This document shows positions 37,055 to 46,333 of a stretch of DNA of 62,276 nt, piece after piece. The position numbers and the translations under genes are program-made. Each line of letters starts with the position of its first letter. Within the stretch, counting starts at the first letter, position 1. Source of the DNA: an uncultured Muribaculaceae bacterium (GTDB lineage Bacteria > Bacteroidota > Bacteroidia > Bacteroidales > Muribaculaceae); NCBI GenBank assembly GCA_910583795.1, contig CAJTZQ010000004.1, forward strand, positions 24,341 to 86,616, given 5' to 3'. The notes below the pieces were generated by a model, which was not told the DNA's origin, ran no database searches, and saw only the letters and a list, made by a program, of their open reading frames with translations.

Positions 37055-38605
37055 TTAATCGATAGCACTGTTGGCTTCCATTTCTCCGTTAGGAATAAGG
37101 AATGGCTTAAGAGGGGCGGCAATATTATAAACCCATGTGGGATCAAATCCGCCACCACGACGGTCAAGACCTTTGTTGAGACGAAGAAGATCAAGATAGC
37201 AGAAACCTTCTCCCCATAGTTCGAGGCGGCGTTGATTCCAAACCTCTTCTTGAACTCCGGCTGCATCAGTAGCAGGACACATATAAGAAGGATTACGATA
37301 TGTCTTTACGAAATTTTCAATGATCTCTTTGCCTCCGGCAGCATTACCAGCCATAGCTGTAGCTTCCGCCTGAATAAGATACATCTCTTCTACACGCATC
37401 AATGGTATGTCACAAGCATTAGTTGAAGTTCCAAGTACCCCCTGATATGGCGCAAACTTAACCTGAGTGTAAGCTGGGATACTATTGGATGCTACATACG
37501 CCGCCTGATTTGCACTGAGATTAGAGCTTTGTGCATCTTCATTCAAGAACCATCCCTTTCGGCAGTCGGTGTCTGGAATGCTATTATAAAGAGCCTTGTT
37601 GATATAACGCCAAGCTCCTACAGAAGCGTATCCATAGTTAAGCGAACCCATGTGAGAAGGCCAGTTGATGATACCGGATGTCACTACACGATCCACTTCT
37701 TGTACATATACTGCCCACATGAAATTATGATCTTCACTGTTGCTGAAATTAGGTTGTGAAGCCTCTGTTATTGAATAGGGTGTGGCTCCTGATGTGGAAA
37801 TTGCCTTGGCAGCATCGTCAGCAGCTGCCTGCCAGTTGTTCATCACAAGATTTACGCGTGCACGAAGTCCGTATGCCGTTCCAAGCGAAATGAAACGTTT
37901 TGCTCCGGAATCAGCGATTCTATCGACTCCATAACCGCATTCTGTGAGAAACTTGATAGCGGTGTCAAGGTCAGAAAGCACCTGGTCATACACTTCCTGC
38001 ACAGTTGAACGTGGACAGCCTTCAGCCGCCACAGCATCAGCATTCTCTTCCGTGATCAATGGTACACATGGAAGAGATTCATGTCCTTTATATGTGTATT
38101 GGAAAAGTTGAGCAAGGTTGAAATATGCGAACGCACGATTGGCATAGCCTTGGGAAGCATACAATTGAAGATCAGGATCTGTGGTCTCGGAATCTATATT
38201 TTTCAATACGTCGTTAGCTGAACGTATAATCTTATAAGCATGATACCACGCAAGATTGTTGGCATAATTGTTGTTGTTTCCTAAATCATAGTTACCAGCT
38301 GATGTAAACCAGTTGTAACCGATATCGTCAGAAACCATATCAGGACCGATGTTGTCAAGAATCATCATCACGGAAGGCCATCCGAAATCGATATGGTTGG
38401 CATACACTGCCTGATATTGGTTGTAGGTAGAAGAGATGCCGACCACACCTGCCGAAGCGAGATCAGGCTTGCTGGAAATCGCATCCGATTTTTCATCCGA
38501 TGTCACATGGTTGCTCATAAGCTTGGTGTCAAGGTCGTTACAACCTATAAGCCCCATGGAAGCCATAACAGCAGATGCGACAATATATTTAATATTATTT
38601 TTCAT
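37055..38605 (-). CDS. SusD/RagB-type lipoprotein (partner of truncated susC)
   Basis: A 516-residue SusD-like protein. The lipoprotein signal ends at IGC (residue 22). Helical TPR-like repeats, the loop SLPCVPLITEENAD and the motif RRLELWGEGFCYLDLLR are typical. It lies 37 bases after the truncated susC at 38643 and would be co-transcribed with it. Because that susC lacks its 5' part and promoter, expression of this susD in the present arrangement is doubtful. Confidence 0.93.
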   Translation of the reverse strand: MKNNIKYIVASAVMASMGLIGCNDLDTKLMSNHVTSDEKSDAISSKPDLASAGVVGISSTYNQYQAVYANHIDFGWPSVMMILDNIGPDMVSDDIGYNWFTSAGNYDLGNNNNYANNLAWYHAYKIIRSANDVLKNIDSETTDPDLQLYASQGYANRAFAYFNLAQLFQYTYKGHESLPCVPLITEENADAVAAEGCPRSTVQEVYDQVLSDLDTAIKFLTECGYGVDRIADSGAKRFISLGTAYGLRARVNLVMNNWQAAADDAAKAISTSGATPYSITEASQPNFSNSEDHNFMWAVYVQEVDRVVTSGIINWPSHMGSLNYGYASVGAWRYINKALYNSIPDTDCRKGWFLNEDAQSSNLSANQAAYVASNSIPAYTQVKFAPYQGVLGTSTNACDIPLMRVEEMYLIQAEATAMAGNAAGGKEIIENFVKTYRNPSYMCPATDAAGVQEEVWNQRRLELWGEGFCYLDLLRLNKGLDRRGGGFDPTWVYNIAAPLKPFLIPNGEMEANSAID

Positions 38606-38642
38606 TATTCTTAATTATGAATTGATGAATGAGAAATATGAT

Positions 38643-40286
38643 TTAGAACTCGACACGGATTCCACCGGATATACAACGAGAACCTGTGTAAGTGGCACCC
38701 TGAGAAGCAGTATATCCTTGACGTGGATCCAAACCTTTTCTTGTAGACCAAAGGAACAGATTCTCAGCAGAACCATAGATACGCACACTGTTGAGATGCA
38801 TTGCATCAACCAGTTTCTTGGGGAGCGTATAACCGAGAGTGATGTTCTGAAGAGAGAGATAATTACTGGAGGTCAACCAACGGGTAGAACTATAGCTTGT
38901 GTAAGAATCCTGTCCGTCAAGACGAGGCACATTTGTGTTGCGGTTTTCAGGAGTCCAGGCATTCATAATATTTTTGTGCCAGTTGCGTCCAAGTGGGTTT
39001 GTTGTGCCACCATGCATAAGGTCTTGATACGTATAATCCCAAATCTTACCGCCGAACTGGTATGCGAAAGCCATGCTGAAATCAAAGCCAAAGCATTGAA
39101 GAGATGTGCCGAAACCACCATATGCCTTTGGCATCAGGTTGCCAGTTGACTTGCGGTTGTAGCTGTATGCATGGCTTGCATCTGTTGAAAGATATTGGTC
39201 GCCTACAATGATAGTGCCTTTTTCATCCTTTTGAGTATTGCCATCTGCATCAAGAATTGGATCGGCATCCCAATAGAGGGCAAGACCTGTGGCAGGATCC
39301 ACGCCTGCATACTGAACAAGGTAAAGTTGATACATTGACTCACCTTCACGATAAATACGGCTGCCGCTGATAAGCTGTCCGTGAAGATCGGGATGAAGTT
39401 TAAGCACCTTGTTAGTTACAGAAGTAATGTTGAAGTTGATATCCCATGTCACTTTGTCGTTAGCTATCGGACGATAGTTGAGCTCGAGTTCAACACCATT
39501 GTTACGCATTGAACCCACGTTCATAGGTATGGAGGTGTAACCGTTTGATGGAGAAACCGGCTTATTGTAGAGCATGTCTGAAGTCTGACGGTTAAAGTAT
39601 TCGAGAGTACCACTGATCATACCCTGCTTGAAGCTGAAGTCAAACCCCACATTGAAATTATTGGAAGTCTCCCAGGTGATATCGGGATTACCTTTAAACC
39701 AAAGAGTACCATCTGACCATACACCATTCGCACCAGAAATTGTGTATTGATCAGCATAAGCATAATAATATGCATAGCTTGTACCGAGTTTATCGTTACC
39801 CTGCTGACCGAAAGATGCCTTAAACTTCAATTGGTCAAGCCATTCTGCAGATTCCATGAAAGATTCTTTAGAAATATCCCAGGCTCCGGATAGTGACCAA
39901 AATGTACCCCAACGTTTGTCGGGAGCGAAACGTGAAGAAGCGTCACGACGTACACTCGCACTGAAGAAATAACGTGAATCGAAACTATAGTTTATTCGAT
40001 CGAAAATACCATGTGTAGAATAAGAGTTTACCTGTCCATAGGGATTTTTGTTATCAATGGTGTTATTGATGACCCAGCTGTCTGGAATATAAAGATTCTG
40101 ACCGGCACCATCAAGAGACTCTATGTTGAGATCATAGCTTTCATAACCGAGAAGGATATCTATATCATGTTTCTCTGCAAAAGTTTTCTGATAGTTGGCA
40201 AGTGCTTGAAGATTGATTGCACGTGTGCGGACAAACTGCTGATATGCTGTACCGCCATATTGTGCACTCGTTTTGGGTTTATGGTT
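38643..40286 (-). pseudogene. 3' part of a susC gene, 5' end missing
   Basis: About 547 codons remain open, from a stop in the junction motif at 40287-40289 to the aromatic C-terminus SGGIRVEF. The sequence starts mid-barrel (INLQALANYQKTFAEKHD, then DILLGYESY) and keeps typical SusC blocks: VRRDASSRFAPDKRWGTFWS and FGQQGNDKLGTSYAYY. The signal peptide, plug and RagA motif, together roughly the first 500 residues, are absent. Using the internal Met at 39857 as a start would produce only 404 residues without a signal. It is either a dead gene or a donor cassette for recombination with another susC. Confidence 0.88.
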
Positions 40287-40295
40287 TATAGTTTA
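40275..40295. repeat. AT-rich junction motif, copy 2 (inverted)
   Basis: GGGTTTATGGTTTATAGTTTA is the reverse complement of the motif at 33064-33085 with one change. It marks the exact upstream edge of the truncated susC. Confidence 0.55.
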
Positions 40296-40431
40296 TCTTA
40301 TGATTTAAGCTTTGATTATTAGATAAATATATATTATGGCTTTAGGGCTTATTTCTTAGTGGCGGCATAATTATTATTCAACCTTTGTTTGAGAAATTTG
40401 AATTGTAAGGTTACTGTTTCCGGTTGTGAAG

Positions 40432-41808
40432 TCAATCAATAAGAGGGGAGAGGATGGCGTTTGAAAGTTGTGCCTGTTCCCATGGGGTGATTTTGCGGAG
40501 ATAGTTTGTTTCGAGCACAGTCGTGCGATGTCCTATCATGTGCTGAATCAGATGTCTTGGCACATCAAGTCCGTCTATAAGGTTGCAAAATGCATGCCGT
40601 GCATAATAGAAGGTCACCCTTCTATGTTCTCCCATTTCATCACGATCTATTTCTGCGTGTTTCATCGTCTCGTTGATTTGACACGATATTTTATAAAAAT
40701 AGTTTGCGAGACGGTCCTGCCGTTGTTCAGGGGTGTATTTCCTGCTGGAATTGAAACAAGGAATGAGGTAGTCATCCTCATTTTTCCCCTTCATCAATGT
40801 GTCTACTATTTGCCGCAGAGGTTTGTAAGATGCCACGATTGTGACTTGCTGACCGGTCTTTTGTCTTGAAGTGCGAATTATAATCACTTCCAACGGCTCA
40901 TATTGTTCGTCAGAATCAGATGATTTTATTGTAAGATTATTTGTTCCTGATGTCATGGTTTCAGGGGGATAGAGATATGATATTCTTATCTGATTTATTC
41001 TTAAGGATGCAAAATCTACCGGGGCAAGTCCTTGAAAGGCAATATCGAGAACGAACAGTCCTAAAGCGAATGTGGATGAACGTCTTAACTCGGGATCTGT
41101 GGAAAGGGATTTCTTATACAATTGAAAAATATTTCTGATCGCTGTTTCTGAAAGATTTCTGTCGCGGGGACGAAGGGGAACCTTAGGCAATTTGAATGTC
41201 ACAGACAAGGGGAGAGTGCCGTTTTCGCGTGCGTGATTTAGCACGGCACGCATTCTGGCGAGCATCAGATGACGGGTAGGCTGGCGCGAATTATAATCTT
41301 TTCTTAGTTTTAAATCAAAATCTGATATGAAAGTTCTGTTAATTGATTCCACAAGTGGAGGGTTGCCATAGATCGTTTTGCAATAATTAAACAACGATAT
41401 ATAACCCCTTCGCGTATTGAGGGTGGAGATCGTCTCTATTTTTGACTCAATAAGATTAAAAAGTGTCAGTCCATGTTTTTTTGCCATTGTTATTCCTCCC
41501 GGGAGTGAAAAATTAGGTTTCCCAAAATTGTCGCATATGGTTTCAAGATTGTCTGACAGATAGTTGTCGAGATGATCCTGGATCTTCCCTGCCACCCTTC
41601 TGAGTTGGGATTCTATAGCTTCGTTTTTAATTCTGTATAATGTGTCTTCTTCGGAGACAAGGCATTTCTGATTGTCCCAATGCTCTTCTCTACATGTCAC
41701 GGATGTCGGTATCCATTTCACCAATCCATGATGTTCGATTTTGATCATTACGGGATAACAGTCTTGAGAGCCATCGATTTCTGAGTAAATCTGTTTCGTA
41801 ATTGTCAT
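40432..41808 (-). CDS. Tyrosine-type site-specific recombinase (integrase)
   Basis: A 458-residue protein with an N-terminal arm/SAM-like DNA-binding region and a C-terminal catalytic domain from about residue 220. Recognisable catalytic positions are the Lys in RQKTGQ, Arg in YYARHAFC, His in MIGHRTTV and Tyr in ETNYLR. At the place of the first catalytic Arg the sequence reads FQGLAPVDFASL, with Gln where many Bacteroidetes integrases have Arg, and the HxxR box reads YxxR. It may be a divergent family or weakened enzyme. It lies directly upstream of the 5'-truncated susC, as recombinases do at susC inversion loci. Confidence 0.85.
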   Translation of the reverse strand: MTITKQIYSEIDGSQDCYPVMIKIEHHGLVKWIPTSVTCREEHWDNQKCLVSEEDTLYRIKNEAIESQLRRVAGKIQDHLDNYLSDNLETICDNFGKPNFSLPGGITMAKKHGLTLFNLIESKIETISTLNTRRGYISLFNYCKTIYGNPPLVESINRTFISDFDLKLRKDYNSRQPTRHLMLARMRAVLNHARENGTLPLSVTFKLPKVPLRPRDRNLSETAIRNIFQLYKKSLSTDPELRRSSTFALGLFVLDIAFQGLAPVDFASLRINQIRISYLYPPETMTSGTNNLTIKSSDSDEQYEPLEVIIIRTSRQKTGQQVTIVASYKPLRQIVDTLMKGKNEDDYLIPCFNSSRKYTPEQRQDRLANYFYKISCQINETMKHAEIDRDEMGEHRRVTFYYARHAFCNLIDGLDVPRHLIQHMIGHRTTVLETNYLRKITPWEQAQLSNAILSPLID

Positions 41809-41859
41809 GGGTCAGAATGATATTAAATTAATTCGGTCGGTATCTTGGAAATTGAAAAA

Positions 41860-41900
41860 TCCCCGTCTTGAGGAAAAGGAGATATTCCAAAAGACGGGGA
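41860..41900 (-). terminator. Terminator of the TRIC-like gene
   Basis: TCCCCGTCTT pairs with AAGACGGGGA across 21 bases. On the minus strand a T-run follows, 30 bases beyond the stop codon of the gene at 41930. Confidence 0.75.
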
Positions 41901-41929
41901 CTTAATAAAAATGTGACAGGGAAAACAGA

Positions 41930-42607
41930 CTATTTATCGTTTTTTTGTTCTTTAAGTTTTTTTTGTCGGCGTCCCGTTTCAGACAGCACAGGCAGCGACA
42001 GATTGTATTTTAAAGTCAAGACCCTGATTCCAATTATGGTGATGGCGCATGCAAGCTGTTGAATGATGACGGAGACATCGTTGATATAAAGAAGCCAATA
42101 TACAAGTGATCCGGCAAGGCAAGCTGTGGCATAGATGTCTTTGCGGAACACAAGCGGCTCCTCATTTATAAGGATATCTCGGATCACTCCACCGAATGCA
42201 CCGGTGATAATTCCCATTACTACTGCCACCCACATGGGATAGTCTATAGCAAGCGTTTTTGTTATTCCGATAACACAAAACAGAGCAAGACCTATACTAT
42301 CAAAGATAAACAGAATCTTGTCTTTGCTCACGAGAATGCTACGAAAAATGATTACAGTGGCGAGAGAGAGGGCTGTGACCCCGAGATACCACCAGGTCTG
42401 CATCCAGAAAACCGGTATGTCGAGCAGTACGTCTCTTAATGTGCCGCCACCGATCGCTGTGACCAGTCCGACAGTATAAGCGCCAAACCAATCGAAATTT
42501 TTAGTGGCGGCAAGGCGTATGCCGCTTATGGCTGCCGCAACGGTGCCTATCACTTCAAGAATAAAAGAAATTGTTTCTTCCATTACTACTGTTTCTTCCA
42601 ATGTCAT
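41930..42607 (-). CDS. TRIC/UPF0126 family membrane channel protein
   Basis: A 225-residue inner-membrane protein with about seven helices arranged as two repeats. The glycine-rich motifs GLVTAIGGGTLRDVLL (first repeat) and GIITGAFGGVIRDILI (second repeat) are the hallmark of the bacterial trimeric intracellular cation channel family (YicG/YadS group). Family members conduct monovalent cations or possibly amino acids. It stands alone between two terminators. MEETISF, eight residues in, is an alternative start. Confidence 0.88.
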   Translation of the reverse strand: MTLEETVVMEETISFILEVIGTVAAAISGIRLAATKNFDWFGAYTVGLVTAIGGGTLRDVLLDIPVFWMQTWWYLGVTALSLATVIIFRSILVSKDKILFIFDSIGLALFCVIGITKTLAIDYPMWVAVVMGIITGAFGGVIRDILINEEPLVFRKDIYATACLAGSLVYWLLYINDVSVIIQQLACAITIIGIRVLTLKYNLSLPVLSETGRRQKKLKEQKNDK

Positions 42608-42682
42608 TGTGAGATATTTTTATGTTATGGACGATCCTGTAGAAATTCTATAGCTAATTTTTGACCTAAAAGAGTTGGATAA

Positions 42683-42714
42683 TTAAGGCGCGGTTTTCAC
42701 AGACCGCGCCTTAA
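42683..42714. terminator. Terminator of the AspT-family gene
   Basis: TTAAGGCGCGGT pairs perfectly with ACCGCGCCTTAA across eight bases, 24 bases beyond the stop codon of the transporter gene. It lies between that gene and the TRIC-like gene. Confidence 0.75.
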
Positions 42715-42737
42715 TCGTATGTCGTGTCTGGAGATGC

Positions 42738-44432
42738 CTATTCAAGGAAACAGAGCACAATCACCTGTGCCACAATCACACGCATGAACATTGTGAGAGG
42801 ATATACTGTAGAGTATGCCACAGCAGGTGCATCGTTGTTTGCAACCTTGTTGGCGTATGCAAGTGCCGGTGGGTCTGTGTAGCCTCCGCTCATTATGCCA
42901 ATGATTGAAAGATAGTTCATTTTATATTTTCCACGGGCTATGCAGCCAACCACAAGAAGAGGAATTACGGTTATCACGAAACCATAACCGACCCACATCG
43001 CTCCACGAAGGTTGAAGACGGTGGCGGCGAAATCTTTTCCTGCCGCGATTCCAACTGAAGCGAGGAAGAGGCATATTCCGATCTCGCGCAGTAGTAGATT
43101 TGCGGCAGAGTTTGTATAAGTGACAAGATGAAATTTGTGGCCGTATGCACCGATGAGGATCGCCACGACGAGCGGACCGCCGGCAAGACCAAGTTTCATA
43201 GGCACTGACATGCCGGGGAACTGCAATGGTATGCTACCCACAAGAATACCGAGGAATATGCCGATAAACATTGTGATGAGATTCGGCTCGTTGAGACGTT
43301 TCATGGAGTTGCCAAGCTTGCGGGCAAGGTGCTCGATATCATCGAGTTTTCCTACCACAGTAACGCGGTCGCCAATTTGAAGACGCAGGTTGGGGCTTGC
43401 GAGAAGATCCATGCCGGCACGGTTCACGCGTGTGACATTGAGTTCATAAGTCTCATGCAGATGCATTGATCCTAATTTCACTCCGTTGTAGTTTGGCTGG
43501 GTGACAACTATTCTGCGGGAAACGACAGGACCTTTGTCCATAGGCCATGTCATTTCAACTTTCTGACCGATGAAACGTGAGAATATCTCTTCATCCTGTT
43601 TTGCGCACACTATTAGGCAGAGGTCTCCAAGTTCAAGAGTATCCTGTGCTGCCGGAATAATAACTTTGCCATCCGGCTTTAGGATACGCGAACAGGTATA
43701 GTTGCATGAGATAAGGTTATGCAGTTTCACCATCGACAATCCGGAGATAAGCTCGTTTGTCACCTTATAAGTCAAGACAGCAGGAACCTGGGAGGAATCG
43801 CTCTTTTCATCGTCTATTTCCTTTATTTCATTGTCGACATTGATTTTGAAAATAGCTTTTATTACAATCATTGTCACAATAATGCCTACAACGCCAAGAG
43901 GATAGGCAGCTGCATATCCCATAGACATCTGCTGGCTGACGTCGTATGCAGAGGAGTCAACCTGGAGAACAGTCTGTTGAGCCGCACCGAGCGCCGGGGT
44001 GTTGGTGATTGCTCCACACATCACACCAATCATGTCGCTGATTGAAGACGTTCCTTCAGAGCCTCCCTGAAAGAAATAGATTGTCAGCATAATCACGACG
44101 TTAAGCCCGATACCGATCATTGCAAGCATGTTCATGCGTATTCCCCCTTCTTTAAAAGAAGAAAAGAAACCGGGCCCTACCTGCATACCGATAGAGAAGA
44201 TAAACAGGATAAGACCGAATTCCCTGAGGAAATGGAGTGTGTTTCCCTCCACGGCATAACCGAAATGACCGAGCAAGATGCCAATGAAGAGCACGAACGT
44301 CACTCCCAATGATACGCCGAAAATTTTGACCTTCCCGAGGAAGATTCCGGCAAAAATCACAAAGGAGTAGAGTAGAACCGTGCTGGCAAGTGACATATTT
44401 CCCGGCCTTAGCAGTTCAATAAACCAATCCAT
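42738..44432 (-). CDS. AspT/YidE/YbjL family putative transporter
   Basis: A 564-residue inner-membrane protein with two hydrophobic halves (about residues 1-190 and 385-564) that repeat each other, for example MCGAITNTPALGAAQ and MSGGYTDPPALAYAN. Between them lie two cytoplasmic TrkA-C (RCK-C) domains, containing LGDLCLIVCAK and IGDRVTVVGK, which usually bind a regulatory ligand. AspT itself exchanges aspartate and alanine. The substrate here is unknown. It is divergent from ddh. Confidence 0.9.
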   Translation of the reverse strand: MDWFIELLRPGNMSLASTVLLYSFVIFAGIFLGKVKIFGVSLGVTFVLFIGILLGHFGYAVEGNTLHFLREFGLILFIFSIGMQVGPGFFSSFKEGGIRMNMLAMIGIGLNVVIMLTIYFFQGGSEGTSSISDMIGVMCGAITNTPALGAAQQTVLQVDSSAYDVSQQMSMGYAAAYPLGVVGIIVTMIVIKAIFKINVDNEIKEIDDEKSDSSQVPAVLTYKVTNELISGLSMVKLHNLISCNYTCSRILKPDGKVIIPAAQDTLELGDLCLIVCAKQDEEIFSRFIGQKVEMTWPMDKGPVVSRRIVVTQPNYNGVKLGSMHLHETYELNVTRVNRAGMDLLASPNLRLQIGDRVTVVGKLDDIEHLARKLGNSMKRLNEPNLITMFIGIFLGILVGSIPLQFPGMSVPMKLGLAGGPLVVAILIGAYGHKFHLVTYTNSAANLLLREIGICLFLASVGIAAGKDFAATVFNLRGAMWVGYGFVITVIPLLVVGCIARGKYKMNYLSIIGIMSGGYTDPPALAYANKVANNDAPAVAYSTVYPLTMFMRVIVAQVIVLCFLE

Positions 44433-44532
44433 AAAGATAATAAAATGAATTTAAATTATAGTTTGAAGTGTCCCCGACATATAGGGGTGGAAAAATCGAA
44501 TGCAAAATTACTCAATTTTTATGAATTCTTAG

Positions 44533-44540
44533 TAAATTTG
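44533..44540 (+). promoter_or_regulatory. Likely -7 box of the ddh-mgtC operon
   Basis: TAAATTTG matches TAnnTTTG, with a T-rich stretch about 20 bases upstream. Predicted start of transcription near 44547, leader of about 58 bases. Confidence 0.5.
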
Positions 44541-44604
44541 CAACATTAATTCTAAATGTCGCGTTTTAAAACCGACAAATTTAAATATTACTCTTTTTAG
44601 AAAT

Positions 44605-45498
44605 ATGAAAAAAATCCGTGCAGCCGTAGTGGGTTACGGCAATATCGGCAAGTTTACCCTCGAGGCTCTTGAGGCAGCTCCCGATTTTGAAATTGCAGGC
44701 GTGGTGCGTAGGAATTCTTCTGCCCGAGAAGACATCTCTCCGGAAATTCCAGTTGTAAGTGATATTGATGAACTGAAGGATGTGGACGTGGCAATCCTTG
44801 CCACACCTACAAGAAAAGTTGAAGACTTTGCCAAGAAGATTCTTGCTAAAGGTATTAACACTGTCGACAGTTTTGATATTCACGGACAGATATCTACCCT
44901 TCGCAAAAATCTCGGGGAGGTTGCCCGTGAACATGGAAAGGTCAGTGTGATTTCAGCGGGTTGGGATCCGGGAAGTGATTCAGTTGTACGTGCCCTTCTT
45001 GAGGCTGTGGCTCCCAAGGGCATAACCTATACTAACTTCGGACCCGGTATGAGTATGGGGCACACTGTTGCTGTAAAGGCAGTTGAGGGAGTTAAGGCTG
45101 CTCTATCTATGACCATACCTGTTGGCACAGGCATTCATCGCAGAATGGTATATATCGAATTGCTTCCGGGTTATGATTTCGCCACTGTCGCCCAGGCAAT
45201 CAAGACTGACCCTTATTTCGCTTCAGACGAAACACATGTGATGCAGGTGGAAAGCGTCGATGCCCTCAAAGATATGGGACACGGGGTCAATCTTGTGCGA
45301 AAAGGGGTTAGCGGAAAGACCCAGAACCAGCTTTTCGAGTTTGACATGAAGATAAACAATCCTGCTCTTACGGGACAGGTGCTCGTTTGTGTGGCGCGCG
45401 CTTCCATGCGTTTGCAGCCCGGATGCTACACAATGATTGAAATCCCTGTGGTAGATCTTCTTCCCGGAGACCGCGACAACTGGATCAAGCTTGTATAA
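44605..45498 (+). CDS. ddh: meso-Diaminopimelate D-dehydrogenase
   Basis: A 297-residue NADPH-dependent enzyme that makes meso-diaminopimelate from tetrahydrodipicolinate in one step, supplying lysine and peptidoglycan synthesis. The nucleotide-binding motif VVGYGNIGKF lies at residues 8-17. Family blocks SAGWDPGSDSVVRA and NFGPGMSMGHTVAVKA are present. A short spacer of 16 bases links it to the MgtC-family gene. This one-step route is common in gut Bacteroidales. Confidence 0.93.
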   Translation: MKKIRAAVVGYGNIGKFTLEALEAAPDFEIAGVVRRNSSAREDISPEIPVVSDIDELKDVDVAILATPTRKVEDFAKKILAKGINTVDSFDIHGQISTLRKNLGEVAREHGKVSVISAGWDPGSDSVVRALLEAVAPKGITYTNFGPGMSMGHTVAVKAVEGVKAALSMTIPVGTGIHRRMVYIELLPGYDFATVAQAIKTDPYFASDETHVMQVESVDALKDMGHGVNLVRKGVSGKTQNQLFEFDMKINNPALTGQVLVCVARASMRLQPGCYTMIEIPVVDLLPGDRDNWIKLV

Positions 45499-45514
45499 TA
45501 AAACCAGGTAAGAT

Positions 45515-46252
45515 ATGATGACTGACCTGTTTGACTTTTTTAGAAGTATTATTGACGATATCAACTCTTTGGAGGTGAATATGGTCAGCAGTATGTTCCG
45601 CTTGATTCTGAGCATGGTGCTCGGAATGATCGTCGGTGCGGAAAGAAAAAGGAAAGGGCAGGTGGCTGGCATCAGGACCTTTGCATTGATATCTATGGGT
45701 GCATGTCTTGCCATGTTGTTGTCTATCTATGTTCCTCAGGTTTATCTTGGACTTAAAAACGGAGATCCGGGACGAATTGCCGCACAAGTGATCACCGGCA
45801 TAGGCTTCATCGGTGGCGGTGCCATGATCCATATGAAGGGTTCTGTCAGGGGACTTACCACTGCTGCCGGGATTTGGATGACTGCAATAATCGGTATGGC
45901 TGTGGGCATAGGAATGTACCTGTGTTCTATAGGGGCGACTCTTCTGATTATGGTTACTCTGGTATCATTTGAACAATATGAGAAAAGACGCAAGCTGGGA
46001 CAGGAATCAAAAGTGCTCAGCCTTACTGTTGAAGGGATTCTTACGGATATTGAGGAGTATCGTGAGGTGCTTGAACGTTCCGGAGTGCATTTGTCTACTT
46101 TTTTTGTGGAATATGATTATGAGAGGAATGTGACAGAATTGAATTTTGTAGTTCTTGCTCATGTCTATACTAATCTGATGCCTGTGCTGGCAGAAATCAG
46201 TAAGGTATCGCCGACAAAAAAATTGACTCTTTCAAGTCAATTGGACATTTAA
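45515..46252 (+). CDS. MgtC/SapB family membrane protein
   Basis: A 245-residue inner-membrane protein. The MgtC family core is clear: LILSMVLGMIVGAERKRKGQ, then VAGIRTFALISMGACLAML, and VITGIGFIGGGAMIH. A soluble C-terminal domain of about 75 residues, ending in a beta-rich ACT-like part, is present. Relatives help cells cope with low magnesium or acid stress by acting on membrane energetics. MMTDLF at the chosen start and MVSSMFRLIL (26 residues later) are both possible initiation sites. Confidence 0.9.
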   Translation: MMTDLFDFFRSIIDDINSLEVNMVSSMFRLILSMVLGMIVGAERKRKGQVAGIRTFALISMGACLAMLLSIYVPQVYLGLKNGDPGRIAAQVITGIGFIGGGAMIHMKGSVRGLTTAAGIWMTAIIGMAVGIGMYLCSIGATLLIMVTLVSFEQYEKRRKLGQESKVLSLTVEGILTDIEEYREVLERSGVHLSTFFVEYDYERNVTELNFVVLAHVYTNLMPVLAEISKVSPTKKLTLSSQLDI

Positions 46253-46270
46253 TTTTTCCCGTTTCACGAT

Positions 46271-46327
46271 AAGTCATAAAACTATAAGGGCACCGAAAAG
46301 ATCGGCGCCCTTATAGCTTTATGACTT
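46271..46327. terminator. Long bidirectional terminator hairpin
   Basis: AAGTCATAAA plus CTATAAGGGC plus CCGA pair with the inverted strand TCGG, GCCCTTATAG, TTTATGACTT with only three unpaired bases. It lies between the convergent mgtC-like and ettA genes and serves both. Confidence 0.85.
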
Positions 46328-46333
46328 TATTTT

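Noticed and set aside
38436..39149. A 237-codon open frame on the + strand
   Set aside because: It is antisense to the susD start and truncated susC. The susC/susD frames show conserved family blocks; the antisense frame does not.
33064..40295. Inversion of the 7.2-kb protease-sialidase-susD segment through the AT-rich motif pair
   Set aside because: Flipping it joins the AAA-ATPase fragment to the susC fragment and restores neither gene, so a simple two-site inversion does not explain the truncations.
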